From Phytoactinopolyspora halophila (GTDB taxonomy: Bacteria > Actinomycetota > Actinomycetes > Jiangellales > Jiangellaceae), in assembly GCF_003287285.1 (NCBI RefSeq), contig NZ_QMIG01000016.1, positions 56,191 to 120,190 on the forward strand: 64,000 nt of DNA. The letters run 5' to 3'. Shown here one piece after another: positions 8,600 through 18,483 of this stretch (within the stretch, counting starts at the first letter, position 1; each line of letters begins with the position of its first letter). The notes under the pieces are model-generated. The model ran no database searches. It saw nothing but the letters and a program-made list of their open reading frames with translations, and was not told where the DNA came from. Made by a program: the position numbers and the translations under genes.

Positions 8600-8614
8600 C
8601 GCGCCGCCGGCGCG
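8600..8614. terminator. Short GC hairpin between convergent genes
   Basis: CGCGCC-GCC-GGCGCG forms a 6-bp stem 11 bases after the stop of the upstream gene and 89 bases from the end of the convergent ligase gene. There is no T tract. It is a weak candidate terminator. Confidence 0.3.
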
Positions 8615-8702
8615 GATGTGAGCTGCGGGCGGCGACATAACGGCAGGACGCCGTGTGCAGCGGCGGAAGTAACGGGCGCCGGCAGTGCCCCGTGGGTCGA
8701 TC

Positions 8703-10247
<1,545 letters not shown>

Positions 10248-10390
10248 ACTGCCCAGTCTGCCGGGTGCTACCGACAACGAGCCCGGCACGAACCCGCCTC
10301 GTCGGGTGTGCCGGGCCGTAGGCTCCGGAGTCGTGGGACCAGGGACCGGACCGGGGACCCGGAGCTGGACCTGCGACCTGGGGAGGGGCC

Positions 10391-11806
10391 TCAGGTGGTC
10401 TGCGCGTCGCTGCCGAGGACCACGTCGACGGTGGTCTCCTCACCGTCGCGCACGACCGTGAGTGTGACCTCGTCGCCGGGATCGTAGGAACGAACAGCGG
10501 CGATGAGCGTGATGTGGTCCTGAATCACGCGATCATCGATCTGGGTGATGACGTCACCTTGCTGCAGGTCAGAATCAGCAGCGGCGCCGTCCCGGGCGAC
10601 CTCCACGACGCGAGCACCCTGGGTGTCCTGCGGGGTGTCGACACCGATCCCGATCTGGGCGTGTGTCGCGTTGCCGTTCTGGATCAGCTCCTCGGCGATA
10701 CGGCTCGCCTGGTCGATGGGGATGGAGAAGCCCAGCCCGATCGAGCCGGATTGCGGCCCCAAGGTCGCGATCGCGCTGTTGATCCCGATGACCTCACCCG
10801 ACATGTTCACCAGCGGACCGCCGGAGTTGCCCTGGTTGATCGGCGCGTCCGTCTGCACGGCGTCGATCACCGTCTGCGCAGTACGCTCCTCGCCGACGGC
10901 TACCGGCCGTTGCAGCGCGGACACGATGCCCGTCGTGACCGTCCCCTGGAGGCCCAGCGGCGAGCCGATCGCGATGACCTGCTCGCCGACACTGAGCTCC
11001 CCGGAGCTGCCGAACGGTGCGGCAGGCAGATCGGAGACGCCTTGTGCCTCGATCACGGCCAGGTCGGTCATCGGATCGGTCCCGACGACTACCACGTCGG
11101 TGGAGGTGCCGTCCTCGAAGGTTACCTGGAGCTGCCCGCGAGCACCGGCGGCCTCGACGACGTGGTTGTTGGTGAGGATCTGACCGTCAGAGGAGATGAT
11201 CACGCCGGAACCGGTGGCATTGTCTTGCCCGAACTGTCCGGGCACCGTGATCGATACGACGCTCGGCAGGATCTCGTTGGCCACGTCTTCCACGGATCCG
11301 GACGGTGCGGAGGTGTCGGCGGCCGTGTTGTCGTTGCTTGCCAAGCTGCTCTCGACAGGCTCTCGTGTCGACTGCTGCTCGTCCGATGCGTCGAGCACGC
11401 CGTACACCGCGGCGCCCGCGCCACCACCGATGAGTGCGCCGATGACGAGCCCGGCAACGAGCACCCGCCCCCGGTTCTTCTTCGGCTGCTGGGGTGCGGA
11501 ACCGGGTGCGGCCAGCACGGTCGTGTCTGCTGCCCCTGACCCGGCGTTGGCCGTGGAGGCAGCGGGAGTGGCATGCGGCCCGGAACCCGCCCCGTGGGGT
11601 GCGGCGCCAGGCTGAGACGCGGATGAGTTGCCGGAGTGGGTTTGGTGGCCCTGGGCCCCGCCGGTGACGTTCCACGGGTCGGGTCGATCCTGCGTACCCG
11701 ACGGCCCGGACCAGCCCGCCCCGGGCACCGGAGGAGGCGGCGGCGAGGAGCCGTGCTGCTCGGCGGAGTCATGTTGACTGGATTCTTGGTGACGCGACTC
11801 GTTCAT
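10391..11806 (-). CDS. HtrA/PepD-type membrane serine protease with PDZ domain
   Basis: This 471-residue protein has a Pro/Gly/Ser-rich cytoplasmic N-terminus of about 110 residues and one membrane helix (about 114-136, VLVAGLVIGALIGGGAGAAV). A trypsin-like domain follows with His215 (TNNHVVEA), Asp248 (DPMTDLAVIE) and Ser328 in NQGNSGGPLVN. A PDZ domain near 380-465 includes GARVVEVARDGAAADSDLQQGD. Such proteases degrade or refold damaged envelope proteins. It lies directly downstream of an MprAB-like two-component system on the same strand, the mprA-mprB-pepD order of mycobacteria. Control by that system is a sound inference from that pathway. Confidence 0.93.
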   Translation of the reverse strand: MNESRHQESSQHDSAEQHGSSPPPPPVPGAGWSGPSGTQDRPDPWNVTGGAQGHQTHSGNSSASQPGAAPHGAGSGPHATPAASTANAGSGAADTTVLAAPGSAPQQPKKNRGRVLVAGLVIGALIGGGAGAAVYGVLDASDEQQSTREPVESSLASNDNTAADTSAPSGSVEDVANEILPSVVSITVPGQFGQDNATGSGVIISSDGQILTNNHVVEAAGARGQLQVTFEDGTSTDVVVVGTDPMTDLAVIEAQGVSDLPAAPFGSSGELSVGEQVIAIGSPLGLQGTVTTGIVSALQRPVAVGEERTAQTVIDAVQTDAPINQGNSGGPLVNMSGEVIGINSAIATLGPQSGSIGLGFSIPIDQASRIAEELIQNGNATHAQIGIGVDTPQDTQGARVVEVARDGAAADSDLQQGDVITQIDDRVIQDHITLIAAVRSYDPGDEVTLTVVRDGEETTVDVVLGSDAQTT

Positions 11807-11847
11807 AGTTCCAACCGTTACCCGAAACTCTGAAATCCTGCTGAGAT

Positions 11848-13329
11848 TCAGGCTAAAGAACGCGAAGAAGGCGATGGTAGCGACATGGTGAGGCGGGCAC
11901 CTCCCGAGGGTGCGCGGCCGGCATAGACGTGCCCTCCATGACGCTCGGCGGCGGTACGCACGATCGCGAGTCCCAGCCCCGAACCGGGACGACCGCGGGC
12001 TTCGGACGAACGATAGAAGCGTTCGAAAACGTGTGGGAGGTCCTCATCGGCGATGCCGGGCCCTTCGTCACAGACGTCGATGGTCCCATCGCGCAAGGTG
12101 ACCGTCACGGTGCCATTGGCCGGACTGTACTTGGCGGCATTGTCCAGGAGGTTCGTGATGGCCCGGCCGAGCAGTTGAGCGTCACCGTCGACCATCCACG
12201 AGTGCAGATCCGCCGAGAAGGTCACGCCGGGAGCGCGTCGCTGCACCCGGGACAGGGCATCGCGGACGACGTCGGCCAGATCGACGCGGCTCGATGCCGA
12301 CTGCGGACGATCTTCCCGGGAGAGTTCGACAAGATCTCCCATGAGCTGGGACAGCTCTTCGGCTTGTGCCCGGACGTCGGCGATGAGCTGTGCCCGCTCG
12401 TCGGCGTCGAGCCCGCCTTGGCGATCACTTTGTTCCAGCAGATCGAGGTTGGTGCGCATGCTGGTCAGCGGCGTGCGCAGCTCGTGCCCAGCGTCGGCAA
12501 CCAGGCGTGCCTGACGCAACCGCGCGTCGTTGAGTGCGGCGAGCATGGCGTTGAACGCGTGCGCCAGGCGGGCTATCTCGTCGTTGCCGTCGACGTCGAT
12601 GGGGTCGAGACGCTGCGTGCGGGCTACGTGCTCGGCGGCGTCGGTGAGCCTCCGGACGGGCCGCAGGCCGGCTTGGGTGATGGAGACACCGGCCCAGGCG
12701 GCGACGAGGATGCCGAGACCACCGACGACGAACGAGACGACCTGCAGACGGTCGAGAGTACGCTCGGTCGGCTCGGTGGACTGTGCGAGCACCAGGGCGA
12801 GCCCGGGTCCTGCGGGGACGGCGACGACGCGATAGGAATCGCCCTGCAGTTCTGCCGTACGTACGCTGTGCGGGGTCGAGCCGCGTGCGACAGCGAGTTC
12901 TGGCTCGCCCAGTGGTGGCGCGCTCTCCTCTCCCTGGGCGCTCCAGGCGTTGGAGCCCGTGTCGTCGAAACCGACGATCGCGATCCGCAGGTCGGCAGCG
13001 AGGATGGCCTCGGCGGGTACCTGCACCAGGGTGGACGGCTCCCCTAGAGGTGTGGACACCGCCTCTTGCGCACGTTCGATCAGGTTATCGTCGACGCTCT
13101 GGGTGAGCTGGCTGGAGACGGTGAGGTATGTCGCGAGTGCGGTGAGCGTGACGGCCAGCCCGACGCTGAGCGCTGCGAGCGCCCCGATACGTACCCGCAG
13201 CGACAGCCGGCGCAGCCGTCGTTGCAACGCCTGCCATGCCCGCGACGCGTGCGAGTTGCTCGGCTGCGGAGGTGGCGGTGGATGCTGCGGAGGTGGCGGT
13301 GGGGAAGGCGCGGGTGTGTGGCCACTCAC
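11848..13329 (-). CDS. MprB-like sensor histidine kinase
   Basis: This is a 493-residue two-helix membrane kinase. Its N-terminus is a proline stretch encoded by a short repeat (about residues 6-23). Membrane helices lie at about 47-70 and 197-217 and enclose an extracytoplasmic sensor domain. A HAMP linker ([15 protein letters not shown]) leads to a HisKA domain with phospho-accepting His282 in [12 protein letters not shown]. The ATPase domain shows [29 protein letters not shown] and GSGLGLAIV. It overlaps the response-regulator stop by four bases (ATGA), so the two are translationally coupled, and the protease gene follows 41 bases later. Sequence and context fit MprB, which senses envelope stress. 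Confidence 0.92.
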   Translation of the reverse strand: MSGHTPAPSPPPPPQHPPPPPQPSNSHASRAWQALQRRLRRLSLRVRIGALAALSVGLAVTLTALATYLTVSSQLTQSVDDNLIERAQEAVSTPLGEPSTLVQVPAEAILAADLRIAIVGFDDTGSNAWSAQGEESAPPLGEPELAVARGSTPHSVRTAELQGDSYRVVAVPAGPGLALVLAQSTEPTERTLDRLQVVSFVVGGLGILVAAWAGVSITQAGLRPVRRLTDAAEHVARTQRLDPIDVDGNDEIARLAHAFNAMLAALNDARLRQARLVADAGHELRTPLTSMRTNLDLLEQSDRQGGLDADERAQLIADVRAQAEELSQLMGDLVELSREDRPQSASSRVDLADVVRDALSRVQRRAPGVTFSADLHSWMVDGDAQLLGRAITNLLDNAAKYSPANGTVTVTLRDGTIDVCDEGPGIADEDLPHVFERFYRSSEARGRPGSGLGLAIVRTAAERHGGHVYAGRAPSGGARLTMSLPSPSSRSLA

Positions 13330-14012
13330 GGTGGATCCTCCCGGGCGACGTAGCCGACACCCCGGACGGTGTGGATCAACCGCGGTTCGCCTTCGGCCTC
13401 GGTCTTGCGTCGGAGATAGCCGATGTACACCTCCAGAGAGTTCGCCGTGGTGGGGAAGTCGTAGCCCCAGACCTCTTCGAGGATGCGCTCGCGCGTGAGT
13501 ACGTGCCGGGGATGCCGCATCAACAGCTCCAGCAGGGAGAATTCGGTGCGCGTGAGCCGCAGATGCCGGTCACCGCGGGTGACCTCGCGGGTGGCGGGAT
13601 CGAGGGTGAGGTCGGCGAGCTGGAGTCTCTCGGATTCTGGCGATCCGGCCGGCGCGGATCGGCGCAGCAGCGCCCGCAGGCGGGCCAGGAGCTCTTCGAG
13701 GGCGAACGGCTTGGGAAGGTAATCGTCGGCGCCGGCATCGAGTCCAGAGACCCGGTCGGATACCTCGTCTCGTGCGGTCAGCATGAGGATCGGCACGTCG
13801 TTGCCAGCGGCGCGCAGGGCGCGGCAGGTGGCCAAGCCGTCGAGGCGGGGCATCATGACGTCGAGGACGACGGCGTCAGGTTGTGCCTGGCTGACATATC
13901 GCAGCGCCTCTTCGCCGTCGCTGGCGAGCTCCACGCCGTAGCCGTTGAACGCTAGCGATCGGCGTAGTGACTCCCGTACTGCGGGGTCGTCGTCGACGAC
14001 GAGAACGTCCAT
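13326..14012 (-). CDS. MprA-like OmpR-family response regulator
   Basis: This is a 228-residue regulator from ATG 14012. The receiver domain has the acidic pocket VVDDD (5-9), phospho-accepting Asp51 in [18 protein letters not shown] and [15 protein letters not shown]. The C-terminal winged helix contains [31 protein letters not shown] and ends [13 protein letters not shown]. It is the partner of the overlapping kinase gene. In mycobacteria MprA controls pepD and sigma-factor genes; a similar regulon here is inferred from gene order. The open frame continues 26 codons upstream into the long inverted repeat, but [10 protein letters not shown] is the family-like start. Confidence 0.93.
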   Translation of the reverse strand: MDVLVVDDDPAVRESLRRSLAFNGYGVELASDGEEALRYVSQAQPDAVVLDVMMPRLDGLATCRALRAAGNDVPILMLTARDEVSDRVSGLDAGADDYLPKPFALEELLARLRALLRRSAPAGSPESERLQLADLTLDPATREVTRGDRHLRLTRTEFSLLELLMRHPRHVLTRERILEEVWGYDFPTTANSLEVYIGYLRRKTEAEGEPRLIHTVRGVGYVAREDPP

Positions 14013-14077
14013 GACGCTCAGTGTGCCGCGTCGACGTGAAAAACGCCTGAGACGTGCCCACCAGCCCCACCCCAGAT

Positions 14078-14171
14078 TCAGAATGATCATGTTTGGTACG
14101 TTTCCTCGGGCCGTAACACGTCTACAGCCGTGTTACGGCCCGAGGAAACGTACCAAACATGATCATTCTGA
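14078..14171. repeat. Long perfect inverted repeat, 43-bp arms, 8-nt loop
   Basis: The arms 14078-14120 and 14129-14171 are exact reverse complements with TCTACAGC between them. The arm begins TCAGAATGATCATGTTTGG and ends GGGCCGTAACACG. The repeat contains the stop codon of dinB (14163-14165) and ends 66 bases before the mprA start. It would form a very stable RNA hairpin on either strand without a T tract. Terminator is the most likely role, though arm length and perfection exceed ordinary terminators. Confidence 0.9.
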
Positions 14172-15608
14172 CGTGGTGGAGTTGTCGGGGGCGGCGAGGT
14201 CGGGGTCGTCGGCGGCGAAGGTACGGACCGGCCCAGGAGGGGTGTCGGCAGTCTCGAAGCGCACCGTGACGCGGCCGAGGCCGCTGCCCCACACCCAACC
14301 GGGGCCATACTGCGTGTGAACGACGTCCATTCCGGGCACCCACGGGTGCTGGCGGTGCAGCGCCGCGTCGATGTCGATGTCACGTTCACGGGCGCCACGC
14401 TCGCCGGACCCACCCACGCCGGGTTCACCCACGCCCGGCCGACGTTCACCGGCCACATGCTCGCCGGGTTCGCGCTCGCCCGCCTCACCGTTACCGCTCA
14501 CGTCATCCGAACGGCCGGCGTCATCCGTGTCGACGGAGCTGAGCAGGTCATGCTGCACCCAGTCCGACAGGCCGGACACGCCGACACCGAGGAGCCGGAT
14601 TCCGCTCGAGGTGTCGATCTCGTCGAGGAGTTGTACCGCCAGCCGCGAGATCTCGCGGGCGGCGTCGGTGGGTCCGGGCAACGTGACCGAACGGGACAGG
14701 GTGGTGAAATCGTGCAGCCGCGCCTTCAGCGTGACGGTCCGGCCGGAGTGGCCCGACGCGGCGAGTCGCTCGGCCACCTTGCTTGCCATGCGGTTCACCA
14801 GGGCGGTGAGCAGCGCCGGCTCGGTGATGTCGTGGTCGAACGTGTCCTCGACACTGATGGATTTCGACGCGCGCTCCGAGCTGACCGGCCGATCGTCGTA
14901 TCCTCGGGCGAGACGGGACAGCGAGCGCCCGTGCGCTTCGCCCAGGAGATCGACGAGTTCGTGTTCGGACATGGTCGCCAGATCGCCCACGGTCTTGATG
15001 CCGAGGCGGGCGACGCGATCGGCTGTGGCGGGCCCGACGCCCGGCAGCACCCGGACCGACATGGGATGCAAGACATCGAGCTCCGTTCCCGGCTCGATGA
15101 CGACGAGGCCGTCGGGCTTGGCCTTCTCCGACGCGATCTTGGCGAGCGTTTTAGATGTCGCGGCGCCGACACTGGCGGTGACGCTGGTGGCCGCGTGGAT
15201 GTTGGAGCGCAACCGCTCGCCGATGCCACGCACCGCAGTGGCGGAGAGATCGTCGTGCTCACCGGCGGCGAGATCGACGAAGGCCTCGTCCAGCGACAGG
15301 GGCTCCACCAGCGGGGAGAGTGTGTGCAACTGCTCCATCACGGTGCGGCTCACCGCACGGTATGCGCCGAACCGGCCAGCCAGGAAGGCGGCGTTCGGGC
15401 ATCGCGATCGGGCTTCCGACATGGGCATCGCGGAGCGGACGCCGAAATCACGGGCCTCGTAGGATGCAGTGGACACGACGCCGCGGGGGCCGAGTCCTCC
15501 GACGATGACCGGCCGGCCACGCAGGGACGGCTTGTCGCGCTGTTCGACCGCGGCGAAGAAGGCGTCGAGGTCGAGATGGAGCACGCTCGGGTCGGTCCGG
15601 GCGGTCAT
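14163..15608 (-). CDS. dinB: DNA polymerase IV (Y family)
   Basis: This 481-residue translesion polymerase has catalytic acids visible in VLHLDLDAFFAAVEQRD (N-terminal) and PLSLDEAFVDLA near residue 105. The helix-hairpin-helix region VRVLPGVGPATADRVARLGI and the little-finger domain follow (SVEDTFDHDITE, VTLKARLHDFTTLSRSVTLP). After residue 360 comes a Gly/Glu/Arg-rich linker of about 40 residues with loosely repeated GE-containing units. A C-terminal module with VVHTQYGPGWVWGSGLGRVTVRFET, seen in actinobacterial DinB proteins, completes it. No SOS box was found upstream. The stop codon lies inside the long inverted repeat. Confidence 0.93.
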   Translation of the reverse strand: MTARTDPSVLHLDLDAFFAAVEQRDKPSLRGRPVIVGGLGPRGVVSTASYEARDFGVRSAMPMSEARSRCPNAAFLAGRFGAYRAVSRTVMEQLHTLSPLVEPLSLDEAFVDLAAGEHDDLSATAVRGIGERLRSNIHAATSVTASVGAATSKTLAKIASEKAKPDGLVVIEPGTELDVLHPMSVRVLPGVGPATADRVARLGIKTVGDLATMSEHELVDLLGEAHGRSLSRLARGYDDRPVSSERASKSISVEDTFDHDITEPALLTALVNRMASKVAERLAASGHSGRTVTLKARLHDFTTLSRSVTLPGPTDAAREISRLAVQLLDEIDTSSGIRLLGVGVSGLSDWVQHDLLSSVDTDDAGRSDDVSGNGEAGEREPGEHVAGERRPGVGEPGVGGSGERGARERDIDIDAALHRQHPWVPGMDVVHTQYGPGWVWGSGLGRVTVRFETADTPPGPVRTFAADDPDLAAPDNSTTSE

Positions 15609-15763
15609 CGATGCACCATATCCTGTCAGAACCCGGGAAGACTCGTTGACGATCCGCTATACGGGGCGGGATGGAGGATGTCGGTGGCGAACGCGCACAC
15701 GCTAGTCTCGGGTGACGCCGAGACCAGCGCCGACGAGAAACGAGCGAGAGAAGGCTGGATGCG

Positions 15764-16192
15764 ATGACGGCGATCGTTGTGGGCTATGTTGCCAAGCCAG
15801 AGGGACGCGCCGCGTTGCGCCGTGCTGCCGAAGAGGCGAAGCTCCGCGGTGCGCGCCTGGTGGTCATCCACTCGGAGCGGGGCGGACGGGACCTCGAGCC
15901 CGAGGAGAGCCTCCAGCATGACGCGGAACTGGAAGATGTGCGTACGCAGCTTGCCGAGGCCGGCGTGGAGGCCGACGTGCGGCAGCTGGTGCGCGGCATG
16001 GATGTCGCTGACGATCTAATCGCGGTCGCCGAAGAGTCGTCGGCGGATTTCATCGTCATCGGGCTACGCAAGCGCAGTCCTGTGGGAAAGTTGATCCTGG
16101 GTAGCAACGCGCAGCGTATCCTTCTGGACGCGCCGTGCCCGGTGCTGGCCGTTAAGGCAGAGGATGCCACGAAGGTGGAAGGCGCAACGTGA
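15764..16192 (+). CDS. Universal stress protein (UspA family)
   Basis: This is a single-domain 142-residue Usp. It starts MTAIVVGYVAKPEGRAAL, where the usual first beta strand and acidic turn occur, and has the ATP-binding signature GLRKRSPVGKLILGSNAQRILLDAPCPVLAV near the C-terminus (the G-2X-G-9X-G-S/T pattern in modified form). ATP-binding Usp proteins act in the cytoplasm during starvation and hypoxia. An AAGG ribosome site precedes the ATG. The stop codon abuts or overlaps the start of the HhH-GPD gene, so the two are co-transcribed. Confidence 0.9.
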   Translation: MTAIVVGYVAKPEGRAALRRAAEEAKLRGARLVVIHSERGGRDLEPEESLQHDAELEDVRTQLAEAGVEADVRQLVRGMDVADDLIAVAEESSADFIVIGLRKRSPVGKLILGSNAQRILLDAPCPVLAVKAEDATKVEGAT

Positions 16193-16764
16193 TGGTCGAA
16201 CTACACCTGGTCGGGGAGCCGGCCGCCGACGAGCTGCTGGCCCGCGATCCTTTCGCGTTGTTGGTGGGGATGCTGCTGGACCAGCAGGTGCCGATGGAAC
16301 GCGCGTTCGCGGGTCCGGCGACGATCGCGGCCCGGCTGGGCACCAGGTCGCTGGATCCCGGTGCGATCGCGGCGTACGATCCCGAGGAGTTCGCGAGCGT
16401 GCTGGCGGAGAAACCCGCCGTGCACCGGTTTCCCGGCTCGATGGCCGGAAAGGTGCAGAAACTCGCTGCCTATGTCACGGAGAACTGGGGTGGCGATGCC
16501 GGAGCGATCTGGCGGGACGCCGAGACGGGCGAGAAGCTTCTGGCCCGGCTGCGAGCGCTGCCCGGATACGGCGAACAGAAGGCTCGTATTCTCCTGGCGC
16601 TCTTGGGCAAGCAGTTCGGCGTGCAGCCGGAGGGGTGGCGCGAGGCCGCTGGCCCCTATGGTGAGCAGGGCGCCAAGCGGTCCGTCGCCGACGTCGTCGA
16701 TGCCGATTCGCTGCTCGAAGTCCGCGAATTCAAGCGGCAAGCCAAGCGCGCGGCGAAGGGGTAG
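16192..16764 (+). CDS. HhH-GPD-type base excision repair protein
   Basis: This 190-residue protein begins at ATG 16192, sharing one base with the usp stop; a GTG at 16189 is an alternative. It has the glycosylase fold markers LLVGMLLDQQVPMERAF (substrate-pocket helix) and a helix-hairpin-helix LRALPGYGEQKARILLALLG. It belongs to the small actinobacterial HhH-GPD family annotated as base excision repair. The catalytic Asp expected after the hairpin is not clear, so glycosylase activity is inferred from fold only. Coupling with usp and the PP2C gene (5-base gap) suggests a stress operon. Confidence 0.8.
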   Translation: MVELHLVGEPAADELLARDPFALLVGMLLDQQVPMERAFAGPATIAARLGTRSLDPGAIAAYDPEEFASVLAEKPAVHRFPGSMAGKVQKLAAYVTENWGGDAGAIWRDAETGEKLLARLRALPGYGEQKARILLALLGKQFGVQPEGWREAAGPYGEQGAKRSVADVVDADSLLEVREFKRQAKRAAKG

Positions 16765-16769
16765 GTGCC

Positions 16770-18356
16770 GTGCGGCCAGCGGATGCGCAGCGGCTACTGG
16801 GAGCGCTAGCCGGCGCCGACGCACCCGTCGGGTTCGCTGTCTTCGACGACGAGTGCCGCTACCTGGCCGTCAATGCTTTTCTCGCCGACAGATCGGGTAA
16901 GACGGTCGCCGAGCACCTGGGCCGGCGGCCGGGCGATGTGCTGCCGCCGGAACTGGCCAGGCACACCGAGACGATGGTGGACCGGGTGCTGCGCACCGGC
17001 GAGACGGTGAAGGCGGACGAGCCGCCGTCGCCTGCCGCCGACGGCTCGGTGGCCTATCTGCGGTCAACCTGGTATCTCGTCGACGAGGGGCCGCGCCAAG
17101 AGGTCGCGATGTTCGTCGTGGACGACACGTCGCAGCGCAGTGCTCTCTCGGCGCTTCGGCACAGCCGGGCCCGCAACGCCCGGTTGCTGGAAGTCGCCGA
17201 GGAGCTCGCCGATGCGATGACGGTCAGCGAGGTCATCGCGGCCGCATCGGTGATCGGCCGGGCGACGGTGGGCGCACGCTGGACGGCGATCACGCTGGTG
17301 GGTGAGGACCGCGAGAGTGGTCAGGGCCCGTTCGTCTCGCGCTGGCCGGACGATGCCGTGACGCCCATGACCGAGGTGGTGCGGACCGGGTGGCCGCTCT
17401 TCCTGCCCAACCGCGAGCGGGCACGCCAGGATTTTCCGGACGGCCGTTTCCAGGAATTCCTCGACACGACCGATGAACGGTCCTGGGCCGTGCTGCCCTT
17501 GTCGACGGATTCCGGCCGGATCGGAGCCATCCGGTTCGCATTCGATCATGAACAGGAGTTCCAGTCCGAGGCCTGCCGCTTCCTGCGGGCGGTCGCCCAG
17601 CAATGTTCGGTGGCGCTCGAGCGTGCCCGGATGTTCGAGCAGGAGCGCAGTGCCACCGAGTCGCTGACAGAGAGCCTGAAACCGCCGGTACTGCCCCGTA
17701 TCGACGGGCTCGACCTGCGCGCCCGCAACGTGCCGGGGGGAGTGGTACAGACCGTCGGCGGTGATTGGTACGACGCGATCGAGCTGCCGGATGGACAGGT
17801 GACCGTCGTCGTCGGTGACGTGATGGGGCACGGGCTGCCGGCGGCGTCCGGCATGGGTCAGCTGCGCGCTGCCCTGCGCGCGCTAGCCCTGGCGAATCCG
17901 GAGCCGAGCGCGGTGCTGTCCGGTCTAGACCGGCTGGTCGAGGGCGGGGGATCGGTCGAGATGGCGACGGTCGTGTATCTGCTGCTCGATCCGGCCGAAG
18001 GCGTGGTCCGTCTCGGCGACGCCGGCCATCTTCCGCTGGTGCGTATACCGCCGGAGGGCCGTCTGGAGTTGATCGACAGCGGGACCGACACCACGCCCAT
18101 CGGTGTAGCCGAGCCGCGGCACACGCGCAGGATCGACCTGACTCCCGGCGAGGTTCTCGTCGCGTTCACCGACGGATTGGTGGAGAATCGCAGCCGTGGT
18201 GTTGAGGAAGGTGTGGGTGAGCTCCTTTCGTGCCTCGAGGATCACCGCAAGGACCCCTTGGAACCTATGCTCGACGCGGTGGTCGAGCGACTACGCACGG
18301 TGGGCCCATCCGACGATCTCACCATTCTCGCGCTACGGTGGAGACGGCCGTCGTGA
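16770..18356 (+). CDS. PAS-GAF-PP2C (SpoIIE/RsbU-type) serine phosphatase
   Basis: A GTG start at 16770, five bases after the upstream stop, gives 528 residues. The N-terminus is a PAS domain (about 10-120, VGFAVFDDECRYLAVNAFLAD). A GAF domain follows (about 130-300, with WPLFLPNRERARQDF and QCSVALERARMFEQERS). The C-terminal PP2C/SpoIIE phosphatase domain shows VGGDWYDAIELPDGQ, VVVGDVMGHGLPAAS, VRLGDAGHLPLV and LVAFTDGLVENRSRG. Such proteins dephosphorylate anti-sigma-factor antagonists in partner-switching stress circuits. No antagonist or kinase gene is adjacent, so the target is unknown. Confidence 0.92.
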   Translation: MRPADAQRLLGALAGADAPVGFAVFDDECRYLAVNAFLADRSGKTVAEHLGRRPGDVLPPELARHTETMVDRVLRTGETVKADEPPSPAADGSVAYLRSTWYLVDEGPRQEVAMFVVDDTSQRSALSALRHSRARNARLLEVAEELADAMTVSEVIAAASVIGRATVGARWTAITLVGEDRESGQGPFVSRWPDDAVTPMTEVVRTGWPLFLPNRERARQDFPDGRFQEFLDTTDERSWAVLPLSTDSGRIGAIRFAFDHEQEFQSEACRFLRAVAQQCSVALERARMFEQERSATESLTESLKPPVLPRIDGLDLRARNVPGGVVQTVGGDWYDAIELPDGQVTVVVGDVMGHGLPAASGMGQLRAALRALALANPEPSAVLSGLDRLVEGGGSVEMATVVYLLLDPAEGVVRLGDAGHLPLVRIPPEGRLELIDSGTDTTPIGVAEPRHTRRIDLTPGEVLVAFTDGLVENRSRGVEEGVGELLSCLEDHRKDPLEPMLDAVVERLRTVGPSDDLTILALRWRRPS

Positions 18357-18483
18357 GCCACGCCACGTTTCATTTCTCACGGTCCGGGAGGAGTGCGGAG
18401 AGCCTGCGCCATGTCAGAATGATGTGTTGCCCCATCCTGAATGTCCCTGAAGCCAGTCGAAGCCAGTTAGCGAGAGGTTGTTC

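Noticed and set aside
14078..14171. The long inverted repeat as a transposon or MITE
   Set aside because: No flanking direct target duplication, no transposase, and the repeat includes the dinB stop codon; a terminator-like role fits better.
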